Of a DNA stretch of 64,000 nucleotides, positions 1-8,079 are shown piece after piece. Below the pieces are notes generated by a model. The model was not told the origin of the DNA and did no database searches. It saw nothing but the letters and a program-made list of their open reading frames with translations. Source of the stretch: an uncultured Lachnospiraceae bacterium (GTDB lineage Bacteria > Bacillota > Clostridia > Lachnospirales > Lachnospiraceae); assembly GCA_910585995.1 (NCBI GenBank), contig CAJUGG010000076.1, positions 13,747 through 77,746 on the forward strand. The letters run 5' to 3'. Position 1 is the stretch's first letter, and every line of letters starts with the position of its first letter. A program made the translations under genes and the position numbers.

Positions 1-784
1 GAGCTTTGTACTGTTTACGGACAGTGACGACTATGTGGCAGAGGACTATCTGGAACAGATGGCAAAGTGTCAGACAGAGACAGACAGTGATCTGGTATTG
101 TGCGGATATCATCATCTGTATGAGGGAGCAGATCTTATCAAGTTGCCGAAAGAGACCAGAAGCTATCAGATGGAGACCTTTGAAGAAGAGTTTTTGAGCT
201 TGTATGAAAGAAGCTTTTTAAATATGCCCTGGAATAAACTGTACCGAAAGGAATTGTTAGGAGAGTTTGACACATCCTTAAGTCTGGGAGAAGATCTGCT
301 CTTTAATCTGGATTATCTCAGGCGATGTCAAAAGGTGGCGATATTGTCTAGACCCCTCTGCTACTATATCCAGGAGGAGAAGAAAGTAACCCTGTCTTCT
401 CAAAAGCGGGGGGACCGGCTTAAGTTGGCGAAGAGGATCTGTAAGGAGACAGAGGATTTTTACGTAAGTCAATGGAGGAACACAAGTTCGATTTCTGAAG
501 CGAAAAGCCGGATCTTTACCCGGTATATGAATGAAGTGATGGATGAATGTGAAAGATTACCAAGAGATTCCTCCTTGTCTTACAGGGAAAAGCGGCAGAT
601 CATCAGACAGTATGCCAAGGACCCCTGGGTGGAGACAAGAGGAGATACAGCAGTATTTTCTTATCTGGATTATCGGATTCTGTGGTTTTTCCTAAAAAGA
701 AAGCAGATCTTTATAGTGTATGTTCTGTGCGTATTGCGCAGTGTGATCGCAGAGATCCTGCATTGGGTGAGAAGGAGGAGATAG
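1..784 (+). CDS. Family 2 glycosyltransferase, 5' end cut by window edge
   Basis: The reading frame is open from the first bases and already contains the GT2 metal-binding motif DSDDY about ten codons in, so the true start and the N-terminal nucleotide-binding strand lie upstream of the window. The remaining 260 or so residues carry the usual acceptor-side half, including a WNKLYR segment that recurs in the next gene (785-1762). A hydrophobic stretch near the C-terminus (ILWFFLKRKQIFIVYVL) followed by a basic tail could anchor the enzyme at the membrane. The stop codon is immediately followed by the ATG of the next glycosyltransferase, so the genes are co-transcribed. The role is probably sugar transfer in cell-surface polysaccharide synthesis; donor and acceptor cannot be told. 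Confidence 0.85.
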   Translation, partial: SFVLFTDSDDYVAEDYLEQMAKCQTETDSDLVLCGYHHLYEGADLIKLPKETRSYQMETFEEEFLSLYERSFLNMPWNKLYRKELLGEFDTSLSLGEDLLFNLDYLRRCQKVAILSRPLCYYIQEEKKVTLSSQKRGDRLKLAKRICKETEDFYVSQWRNTSSISEAKSRIFTRYMNEVMDECERLPRDSSLSYREKRQIIRQYAKDPWVETRGDTAVFSYLDYRILWFFLKRKQIFIVYVLCVLRSVIAEILHWVRRRR

Positions 785-1762
785 ATGGATGCACTGATCA
801 GTATTATTGTACCAGTCTATGGTGTGGAAGCGTATCTGGGGCGGTGTGTGGAGAGTCTCTTGTCCCAGACGTACCCGCATATCGAGATTATCTTAGTGGA
901 TGACGGCTCTCCTGACAGTTGTCCGGCTCTGTGTGATGCCTACAAGGCCAGAGATGCCCGTGTTCAGGTGATTCACCAGGAAAATGCAGGACTCTCAGGT
1001 GCGCGCAATGCCGGGCTTTCTATCGCGCGGGGAGACTATGTGGCTTTTGTGGATTCGGATGATTATGTGGCGGCAGATTATATTAAGACATTGTATGAAC
1101 TGATGCAGGAGAGTGAGGCAGAGATCAGCCAGTGCCGTTTTGCCTATGTGTCAGGAGAACCCTTAGAGTGCGTGAAGAGCCGGTCTTATAAGGTCTATCG
1201 GGGAGAGAGCCTGATGGAGCAGCTCTATGGTGAAGAGGAAGAAGCGACCTATTTTGTGGTGGCATGGAACAAGCTGTATCGGCGGGAGCTGTTTTCTAAG
1301 ATTCGTTATCCTGAGGGAAGGATTCACGAGGATGAGGCTACGACGTATCTGTTATTTCACCAATGCAGAAAACTAGCTTTTACAGACCGGGTATTGTATG
1401 GTTATTTTACCCAGAATACAAAGAGCATTACGGCCAGTTTTTCAGAAAAGAGGATGGACTGGCTGACTGCGCAGGAGGAGCGGATTGTGTTTTTTCAGGA
1501 GACGGGATATGACAGGCTGCTTCCCAAAGCTTATAAAAAATTGTGTGATGCCTGTATCACATTTTATTTTCGCTGTACAGATGAGGTAGAAGGGGCACCA
1601 TTTCTTCGGGCAGAGTTAAAAAGGCGGCTTGGATTCTACCAGGCAAAGGGAAAGAGATGGATACAAAGACTCCCCTTGAGGACGCGTATGGGATATCGCT
1701 TGTTTGGCCTGTCTCCTGCGTGGTATCAAAGGCTCTTAAGAAGGATGCAGGAGGCAGGATGA
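785..1762 (+). CDS. Family 2 glycosyltransferase
   Basis: This 325-residue protein begins with the classic GT-A opening (SIIVPVYGVEAYLGRC), then the DDGSPD nucleotide-sugar site near residue 40 and VDSDDY, the metal/donor motif, near residue 97. The length and the single catalytic domain match polysaccharide-building GT2 enzymes of Firmicutes. The ATG at 785 directly abuts the stop codon of the preceding glycosyltransferase, and the end overlaps the next start (ATGA), so three GT2 genes form one translationally coupled unit. It probably adds one sugar to a surface polysaccharide on the cytoplasmic face. Donor and acceptor are unknown. Confidence 0.9.
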   Translation: MDALISIIVPVYGVEAYLGRCVESLLSQTYPHIEIILVDDGSPDSCPALCDAYKARDARVQVIHQENAGLSGARNAGLSIARGDYVAFVDSDDYVAADYIKTLYELMQESEAEISQCRFAYVSGEPLECVKSRSYKVYRGESLMEQLYGEEEEATYFVVAWNKLYRRELFSKIRYPEGRIHEDEATTYLLFHQCRKLAFTDRVLYGYFTQNTKSITASFSEKRMDWLTAQEERIVFFQETGYDRLLPKAYKKLCDACITFYFRCTDEVEGAPFLRAELKRRLGFYQAKGKRWIQRLPLRTRMGYRLFGLSPAWYQRLLRRMQEAG

Positions 1763-2817
1763 GAGAGAAAATCAGTGTGATTGTACCGGTCTATGGCGTG
1801 GAAGAGGTACTGGGACGGTGTGTGGAGAGTATCCTTGCCCAGACTTATGAGAATCTGGAGATCGTTCTGGTAGATGACGGCTCTCCGGATGGCTGTCCGG
1901 CGCTCTGTGATGACTATGCTAAAAGATATGAACATATTATCGCAGTTCACAAAAAAAATGGAGGTCTGACTTCTGCCTGGAAAGAAGGCGTGCGGCATGC
2001 ATCTGCGGATCTTTTGGGGTTTGTGGACAGTGATGACTATATTGATCCGGATATGTATGAACGCCTGGCGCTGAGTCTTTTTGAACAAGAGGCAGATATC
2101 TCCATGGCGGGGCTGGTCTTTGACTATGCCGATGGAGACTATCCGCCCCGCAAAGAGACCAACCAGATGCGGCAGCTAGCCTATGAGGAACAGGAACTGA
2201 AGGCGTTGTATCCGGTTTTGTTAAACGACGGCAGTTTTATCGGGCGTTCGCTGCAGCCTTCCAGAGTGACCAAATTGTTTCGAAGACATGTGGTGGAAAG
2301 GAATCTGGAACTTTGGGATGACAAAGTGACGGTGGGGGAAGACTTGCAGATGGTCTTTGCCGCGGTGCTGGATGCGAAGAAGATCTGTATCGTGCCGGAT
2401 TATTATCCGTATCATTATTGGTATCATATGTCTTCCATGACCGGAGGGTATGATCCGCACTATCTGGAGAAGATCAAATTGCTGCGGGCGCGAATGGAGG
2501 CCATCTCGGATGCCAAAGGAGTGTATGACTTTCGTCCGCAGATTCGAAATGACTTTTTAAGTCTTGCTGTAATGGCAGTGAAAAATGAGATCTGGCGAAA
2601 TCATACGGATTCTTTTGGAACCATATTGAAAAAGGTAAAGGCTATGTGTCAGGATGCTTCTGTACAGGAGGCCTTATACCATCATACGATGGACCGGATT
2701 GGCCTGTCGGTAAAAATCTATATATTTATGATGAAGCATGGCCTTACTCTGCCATGTTATCTGGTGACAAAAGTTTTTTTTGCACTGTATTACCATATAG
2801 GCTCACAAAAAGAATAG
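1759..2817 (+). CDS. Family 2 glycosyltransferase
   Basis: This is a 352-residue GT2 protein with SVIVPVYGVEEVLGRC at the N-terminus, DDGSPDGCPAL near residue 40 and VDSDDYIDPDM near residue 90. I place the start at the ATG at 1759 because it forms an ATGA overlap with the previous stop, has AGGAGG at 1749-1754 upstream, and gives the normal GT2 N-terminus; the frame stays open 34 codons further upstream without family-like sequence. The C-terminal segment is hydrophobic and may associate with the membrane. It is the third of three adjacent, similar glycosyltransferases, which may act in sequence on one surface glycan. Confidence 0.9.
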   Translation: MREKISVIVPVYGVEEVLGRCVESILAQTYENLEIVLVDDGSPDGCPALCDDYAKRYEHIIAVHKKNGGLTSAWKEGVRHASADLLGFVDSDDYIDPDMYERLALSLFEQEADISMAGLVFDYADGDYPPRKETNQMRQLAYEEQELKALYPVLLNDGSFIGRSLQPSRVTKLFRRHVVERNLELWDDKVTVGEDLQMVFAAVLDAKKICIVPDYYPYHYWYHMSSMTGGYDPHYLEKIKLLRARMEAISDAKGVYDFRPQIRNDFLSLAVMAVKNEIWRNHTDSFGTILKKVKAMCQDASVQEALYHHTMDRIGLSVKIYIFMMKHGLTLPCYLVTKVFFALYYHIGSQKE

Positions 2818-2836
2818 ATACAAGGAGCAGATAAAA

Positions 2837-3706
2837 ATGAAACTAAAATTGATTTTTTTGGATATAGATGGAACGATACTGACGTGGGGCAAAGGGATCA
2901 GCCGCGGTGTGCGGGAGGGATTAAAAAAGGCCAGGGCATTGGGACATCAGGTCTTTATTTGTACGGGCCGCTCTTTTTGCACGCTGCCGGCAGAATTAGA
3001 TGACCTTGAACTTGATGGTATTCTAGCTAGTGCCGGCAGTGACATCTGGATTCATGGAAAAAATGTTCACCGCACTTTTATGGAACCGTCCCTAGTGCGG
3101 CGTGCCTGCGCGTTTCTGGAGCAAATGGGCGCGATCTATGTGCTGGAAGGGTTTAATCATGTCTATGTATCCGAGAGAGGGGCACGGATTCTGGCCGGCA
3201 GTGAACCTGTTCCAGAAGACAATCCAGAGCTGGCCAGGTGGAAGGATTTTTTTCGGAAACGAAACAATGTGGGGAATATCGAAGACTGGGAACGGGAAAA
3301 AGAACCGATTCCCAAGATTGCCTTTACGGTATGGAGTGAAGAAGAGGTACAGACAGTGTCAAAAGCGATGGAACAAGAGTTCTATGTGGCATTTTTCCTG
3401 CCCACCTCCCAGATCTATTACAATGGAGAGCTGATTTCTAAGACTTCCAACAAAGGGACGGCGATACGATGGACCGCAGACTTTTTAAATAAAGGAGTAG
3501 AAGATACCATTGCTTTTGGCGACAGCATGAACGATTATCAGATGATCGAACAGGCAGGCTGCGGGGTGGTGATGGAAAATGGTGACGCCAGGCTAAAAGA
3601 GATTGCCGACCAGGTCTGCGAGAGTGTGGAGGAGGACGGCGTGATCCGGGAATTGGAACGTATGGGTGTGATCCCTATGGAAAATAGGTCTGAAGACATT
3701 CATTGA
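2837..3706 (+). CDS. Cof-type HAD-superfamily phosphatase
   Basis: A 289-residue haloacid dehalogenase hydrolase. Motif I is seen as DIDGT at residues 9-13, where the first Asp is the nucleophile. Motif II (TGR) follows near residue 49, and motif IV (GDSMND) near residue 233. The large cap inserted between them fits the Cof/type IIB group, which dephosphorylates sugar phosphates and related small molecules in the cytoplasm. An SD-like AAGGAG lies 8 bases before the ATG. The gene follows the glycosyltransferases by 19 bp and is probably in their operon. Its 3' end overlaps the convergent CotH-like gene by 32 bp. The substrate cannot be predicted. Confidence 0.9.
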   Translation: MKLKLIFLDIDGTILTWGKGISRGVREGLKKARALGHQVFICTGRSFCTLPAELDDLELDGILASAGSDIWIHGKNVHRTFMEPSLVRRACAFLEQMGAIYVLEGFNHVYVSERGARILAGSEPVPEDNPELARWKDFFRKRNNVGNIEDWEREKEPIPKIAFTVWSEEEVQTVSKAMEQEFYVAFFLPTSQIYYNGELISKTSNKGTAIRWTADFLNKGVEDTIAFGDSMNDYQMIEQAGCGVVMENGDARLKEIADQVCESVEEDGVIRELERMGVIPMENRSEDIH

Positions 3707-5066
3707 CAATTGCTGGCGCTTTCAACAGATGACTTTTAAAATCTTCTACCATATGGTTCCGGTCTTCTGGCGTGAGCAGGTCATCGTCGGTCAGAGGTTT
3801 GCTGTTGACAGAATACAGCCGATAGCTGTAAAAAGCTTCGGATTCCAGATCGTAGCAGGCCTCTGATGCCATACGGGAGTCTTCTCTAGCAAAGACCGCT
3901 TCGATATTTTCCGGGTAAAAGGCCGATGCTTCCATCTGGGCGATGATACTTTTAAATTCTGCAAGCCATGCCGGATTCTGCAAAAGACTTGGCAAGATAT
4001 TGTAATACTCATTACTCATCGTCGCCTGCTGGAAATTCAGAGAGACCAGATCCGGAAAGCTTCCGATCCAGTCCAGATCATAGAGAAAAAATCTCCACTT
4101 GTGATCCTGATAGGGCAGGCCGTTGTTCTTGCAGCGCCATACACGCAGGTTGTTGTCCATCCAGTCCCCGTTGGCCAGAAGCAGGTTGACTGCATAGTAT
4201 TGCAGACATTGATGAACGTCGAGCTGTGCTTCGATCTGCTCGATAACGTCCGGGTTGTTGACATCGGATGTCTGGACAAAATTCACAAATTCCAGATATT
4301 CTGCCAACAGTTCCGGATAGGGCTGCTGGCCGGTCTTTTCTTCCTCAAAGACGGTTACTATTTCGATATCTTTGGGATCACGGATATTATATAATTCTGC
4401 CAAGGCGTTGTCATTTTTGGCGGGCATGACAAAATAGGCACCCAGATAGGTTCCGTTCAAATAGACAGCGGCCGGGATAGTGGGAGCGGCATCCAAGATA
4501 CCAGCCTGACGGGCCAGAGAGTATCCCACGCTGTTGTGGATGCCCGTGGAATCCATGGCATAACGCATGGAGTGGAGGACAAACGAACGATACTCCCGGA
4601 TGGGCATATGCGTGCCGTCTATCGTATGGTGTGTACCCCAGAACTCATACGTAAATGTGGGGGCCAGAGAGTCATATTCTTCTCTTGCGATAATGCGAAA
4701 GGATTTGCGCAGAGCATTTCTGGATGTGGCGCCGCTGATGCGCAGGCCGGCTCCCTGGGAGATCAGAGGAGTGCCGCAGGAGTTATAGACGCAGATGCGG
4801 ATTTCGCGCTCGCTCTCCCGGCCCCGCAACATGTATTGGGTGGAGAGGATGCCAGTCTCTTCCGAGTAGAGGTCGTCTTCGTCAGCCAGGATAGAGACGA
4901 TCAGTGTGGAAAATTCACGGCTGTTCAGGATGGAGTCGTACCAGGGATCTGCGAACGTATGTTCTGATATAGGGGGAGTGTAGGCACTGGAGGCGGTATG
5001 GTGAAAATAGAGAACAAATAATAGCAAAAGGCAAGAGGTCAGGATAAGATGTAATTTGCGCTTCAT
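3675..5066 (-). CDS. CotH-like kinase-fold protein, exported
   Basis: A 463-residue protein with an N-terminal hydrophobic segment (residues about 7-25), either signal peptide or membrane anchor. The body has hallmarks of the CotH family: an RISGATSRNALRKSF segment near residue 110, then GDWMDNN and FFLYDLDW further on, which correspond to the conserved catalytic/metal region of CotH kinases. CotH of Bacillus phosphorylates spore coat proteins; homologues in gut Clostridia are often extracellular and of unknown substrate. It reads against the surrounding glycosyltransferases, has its own promoter-like sequence (5108-5136), and overlaps the end of the HAD gene tail to tail by 32 bp. Confidence 0.8.
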   Translation of the reverse strand: MKRKLHLILTSCLLLLFVLYFHHTASSAYTPPISEHTFADPWYDSILNSREFSTLIVSILADEDDLYSEETGILSTQYMLRGRESEREIRICVYNSCGTPLISQGAGLRISGATSRNALRKSFRIIAREEYDSLAPTFTYEFWGTHHTIDGTHMPIREYRSFVLHSMRYAMDSTGIHNSVGYSLARQAGILDAAPTIPAAVYLNGTYLGAYFVMPAKNDNALAELYNIRDPKDIEIVTVFEEEKTGQQPYPELLAEYLEFVNFVQTSDVNNPDVIEQIEAQLDVHQCLQYYAVNLLLANGDWMDNNLRVWRCKNNGLPYQDHKWRFFLYDLDWIGSFPDLVSLNFQQATMSNEYYNILPSLLQNPAWLAEFKSIIAQMEASAFYPENIEAVFAREDSRMASEACYDLESEAFYSYRLYSVNSKPLTDDDLLTPEDRNHMVEDFKSHLLKAPAIVNECLQTYFP

Positions 5067-5107
5067 AGGTATCTTCCGTATCTATTTTTTTAGTATCTAT
5101 AATAGAA

Positions 5108-5136
5108 AGTATATGTAAACTATTGATAAATTGCAA
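5108..5136 (-). promoter_or_regulatory. Sigma-A-type promoter for the CotH-like gene
   Basis: On the minus strand TTGCAA (5136-5131) and TATACT (5113-5108) are separated by 17 bases. The site lies about 40 bp upstream of the CotH-like start. Confidence 0.5.
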
Positions 5137-5185
5137 GAGGAAAATGAACTTTAGTCATCTTGACAGTGACAAAGTTGATAATTGA

Positions 5186-5214
5186 TTGACAAATATTGGG
5201 TAAGATACTAAAGT
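5186..5214 (+). promoter_or_regulatory. Sigma-A-type promoter for the DUF6020 gene
   Basis: A perfect TTGACA (5186-5191) is followed after 17 bases by TAAAGT (5209-5214), 22 bp before the ATG at 5237. It is divergent from the CotH promoter. Confidence 0.55.
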
Positions 5215-5236
5215 ATGCTTGAAAGGAAGGTGAGAG

Positions 5237-7132
5237 ATGAGAAGAGAGAGAATAGGGTCGCTGCTGAGTGCGCTGCTGGCGTGTTTTGCATTGATGGTTT
5301 CATTGGGCGCGGATTTGAGCAGCATCAGTGCGGAAGCAGCGGTCGGAGGATTTTTTAATCTGATCGCAGTGAATATTAAGAAGCTGGAATATTTGCTCCC
5401 GGTCTTTACGTATCGGGATGGGCTTTTGGCTTTTTTTGTGTTGTGGTTTTTTGGGAAGACAAAGAGGGCTTCACTTCAGAGGATATCTGCCTGGGCTGTA
5501 AGAGTTCCTGCGGCGCTTACGGCGTTTTTTCTGGTGTTTGGATATAGTTTTCGCTATACCAATTCCTGGGATTTGATCTTTATGGATACCTTCCATCAAT
5601 TGATTGCTCTGGGCATGATGGTCGGGTATTATGAGCTGTTTGTAAGGATCTATGGGATTTTGCTTAAAGGACTGGAACAGATGGCAGAAAAAAGAGAGGA
5701 AAACCCTGGAAGACTGGCTGAGTGGATCTTTGAGGAACATGCATTTTTCAGACCTGTACTGATCATCTTTGTGTGCTGGCTTCCTTATATACTGGCTAAA
5801 TTTCCGGGAGCAGCCATGCCGGAGACTTTGGCGGAGATGCGGCAGTTTTACTGGAACTCGATCAATAATTATTATCCGCCGTTTCATACGCTAGCCCTGA
5901 GTCTTTTGATGCAGCTTGGAGGAGCACTGGGTTCCTATACGTTGGGATTTTTCCTGAATCTGCTGGTACAGCTTGCGCTTTTATGGTCGGCGTTTGGCTA
6001 TGGATTTGTGCTGATGAAGCGCTGGAAGACGCCTTGTCTGTTCCGCTTTCTGGCACTGGGAATCATCTGTGTGGTGCAGTTTTTTCCCATGGAAGCTACG
6101 ATTGTGGAAAAAGATATACCCTATACAGCTTGTGTGATCTTTGTGGTGCTGCTTTTATATGAACAGATGCGGACCATGCAGGAAAAAGCAGATCTGTCTG
6201 CCGCTCAGATGGGGGGATATCTCTTAGCTTGTATGGGAGTAGCCTGCAACCGAAATGAGGGATTTTATCTGATCTTTGCATCAGGAGTCGCGATGGCAGT
6301 CTATACGTACCGGCAGATTTTTCAAAAGAATCCACAGAAAAGCAAGCGGATCCTTTTTATGGTATTGGCTCCGATACTTTTGTTTGGAATCTATCAAAAG
6401 TTACTTTTGCCAGCCTGCGGGGTGGAGGACAATGGGCCGAAAGAAGCGTTGTCCATACCTTTTCAGCAGACCGCGCGCTATGTAAGAGATTATGGAGAAG
6501 AAGTGCTGCCAGCGGACCAGGAGATCATCGCACAGGTATTAGACTATGAGAATCTGGCAGAACTCTATGACCCGATCACATCTGATCCGGTAAAATATAC
6601 CTTTCATGCAGAGTCCCCACAGGATCTGACTGCCTATTTTGGACTCTGGTTTCGCCAGTTGATCAGACATCCAGGCAATGCAATAGAGGCAACCATGAAC
6701 AATGCTTATGGCTGGTTTTACCAGGAAGGGTATGCACACAACTATATGATGACTTCCCAGATTGAAGGACATGATGTACGGTGGGAGATTGTACAGCCGG
6801 CAAAGTTAGCCGGGGTGCGCCAGGTGATGGAGCGGGTGGCCAAGCTGCTCTCCAGGATTCCGGTGCTTAACTGGTTTGAAAATGCAGGATTTGTCTCCTG
6901 GATGACGATTCTTTTAGGAGCAGTCTGGCTAGGAGCAGGTAAAAAACGCTATCTGCTGCCGCTGCTTCCCTTGTTGGTGGCACTGTTGGTCTGCATCGCG
7001 GCACCAACGTTTAACTATCAGATGCGTTATATTATGCCAGTAATGTTCTGTGTGCCGTTTTATCTGCCTATGGCGGCACAAAGTCTGAGCCTACAGAAGG
7101 CAGAAAAGAAAGAGGAGGAAACAGAGAGATGA
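5237..7132 (+). CDS. Polytopic membrane protein, DUF6020-like
   Basis: A 631-residue protein with roughly a dozen hydrophobic segments. It shows the pattern that I associate with DUF6020 proteins of Lachnospiraceae: NNYYPPFHTLAL around residue 212, an EKDIPYTA segment near residue 292 and NRNEGFYLIF near residue 337. Such proteins resemble membrane-embedded glycosyltransferases that use lipid-linked sugars, but no biochemical role is established to my knowledge. An SD (GGAAGG) sits 7 bases before the ATG. The end overlaps the barnase-like gene by 4 bp (ATGA), so the three genes 5237-8060 form one unit. A second member of this family occurs at 25967-27622. Confidence 0.75.
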   Translation: MRRERIGSLLSALLACFALMVSLGADLSSISAEAAVGGFFNLIAVNIKKLEYLLPVFTYRDGLLAFFVLWFFGKTKRASLQRISAWAVRVPAALTAFFLVFGYSFRYTNSWDLIFMDTFHQLIALGMMVGYYELFVRIYGILLKGLEQMAEKREENPGRLAEWIFEEHAFFRPVLIIFVCWLPYILAKFPGAAMPETLAEMRQFYWNSINNYYPPFHTLALSLLMQLGGALGSYTLGFFLNLLVQLALLWSAFGYGFVLMKRWKTPCLFRFLALGIICVVQFFPMEATIVEKDIPYTACVIFVVLLLYEQMRTMQEKADLSAAQMGGYLLACMGVACNRNEGFYLIFASGVAMAVYTYRQIFQKNPQKSKRILFMVLAPILLFGIYQKLLLPACGVEDNGPKEALSIPFQQTARYVRDYGEEVLPADQEIIAQVLDYENLAELYDPITSDPVKYTFHAESPQDLTAYFGLWFRQLIRHPGNAIEATMNNAYGWFYQEGYAHNYMMTSQIEGHDVRWEIVQPAKLAGVRQVMERVAKLLSRIPVLNWFENAGFVSWMTILLGAVWLGAGKKRYLLPLLPLLVALLVCIAAPTFNYQMRYIMPVMFCVPFYLPMAAQSLSLQKAEKKEEETER

Positions 7133-7791
7133 GACATCTGAAAAAATTGACACATTTGTTCATTTTCATCAGTCTGCTCTTGTGCCTGACAGGCTGCGGA
7201 GCGCTGTTTGGAGTACAGGTGGATGAAGGAAACCGTATTCAGGAGACTGCACAGGCAGCAAGAGAGGCACGAGAGACAGAGGCGGAGGACGGCGAAGAAC
7301 CGGAATCGCTTATTACGCAAGAGAGTGAGTCTTCAGCGCCGGATCAGGAGTTGGAATCGGATGATGAGATAGCAGATCCTGAAGTGGACGGAACACAGCC
7401 CTCTGAGGAGACAGAGGCAGAAGATACCACAGAAGATTTGCTTCCAGAAGACGGAAGCTACACTTCCAAGGAGGATGTGGCGCTGTATCTGTATCAGTAC
7501 GGGCATCTGCCGTCCAACTTTATCACCAAAAAAGAAGCAGAGAAGTTAGGATGGGAGGGAGGCTCCTTAGAACCCTATGCGCCAGGGATGTGTATTGGCG
7601 GGAGCCATTTTGGAAATTATGAAGGACTTTTACCGGAAAAAGAAGGCCGAAGCTATACAGAATGTGATATTGATACCCTAGGAGCCGACCAACGCGGCGC
7701 CAAACGAATCGTCTTTTCCAACGACGGACTGATCTATTATACCGAAGACCACTATGAATCTTTTGAACTTTTATATGGAGAGGAATCCTGA
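7129..7791 (+). CDS. Lipoprotein-anchored barnase-type ribonuclease
   Basis: A 220-residue protein. Residues 1-22 are a lipoprotein signal with lipobox LTGC (Cys23). Residues about 33-110 are a low-complexity acidic linker rich in Glu, Asp and Ser. Residues 113-216 align with barnase of Bacillus amyloliquefaciens: LPSNFITKKEAEKLGW, then the catalytic positions. Barnase Glu73 corresponds to Glu178 (TECD), Arg83 and Arg87 to Arg189 and Arg193, and His102 to His208 (EDHYESF). All are present, so an active guanyl-preferring RNase is expected, tethered outside the membrane. The stop codon overlaps the start of the barstar gene (TGATG), the expected toxin and inhibitor pairing. Confidence 0.92.
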   Translation: MRHLKKLTHLFIFISLLLCLTGCGALFGVQVDEGNRIQETAQAAREARETEAEDGEEPESLITQESESSAPDQELESDDEIADPEVDGTQPSEETEAEDTTEDLLPEDGSYTSKEDVALYLYQYGHLPSNFITKKEAEKLGWEGGSLEPYAPGMCIGGSHFGNYEGLLPEKEGRSYTECDIDTLGADQRGAKRIVFSNDGLIYYTEDHYESFELLYGEES

Positions 7792-8060
7792 TGCTGACTT
7801 GTCGATTGGATGGAAAAAAACTGACTACCAGAGAACTGCTGCATAAGACCTTGGCAGAAGAGCTTCATCTGCCCGCATGGTATGGACACAATCTGGACGC
7901 CTTGTATGACTGTCTGACAGAGAAGACAGAAAACATACAGATCATCCTCTGCCATCAAGAAGAGATGGAAGCAGCGCTTGGCAAGTATGCCAAAGCGCTG
8001 CTTCAAGTGATGCAGGATGCTGCGAAAGAGAATCCGCGGGTGGAACTTCAAAAAATGTGA
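7791..8060 (+). CDS. Barstar-like ribonuclease inhibitor
   Basis: An 89-residue cytoplasmic protein matching barstar in length and in the binding helix LPAWYGHNLDALYDCL (residues 28-43). The Asp that plugs the barnase active site in barstar (Asp39) corresponds to Asp40. Barstar Trp38 is replaced by Tyr39. The gene starts one base inside the stop codon of the barnase-like gene, so toxin and inhibitor are translationally coupled. It presumably protects the producing cell from ribonuclease activity before export, or from the same enzyme made by sister cells. Confidence 0.9.
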   Translation: MLTCRLDGKKLTTRELLHKTLAEELHLPAWYGHNLDALYDCLTEKTENIQIILCHQEEMEAALGKYAKALLQVMQDAAKENPRVELQKM

Positions 8061-8079
8061 TATGGTAAAAGAATAACTT

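Noticed and set aside
4536..4967. Plus-strand frame of 143 codons inside the CotH-like gene
   Set aside because: It is antisense to a well-supported gene, has no ribosome-binding site and no recognisable sequence.
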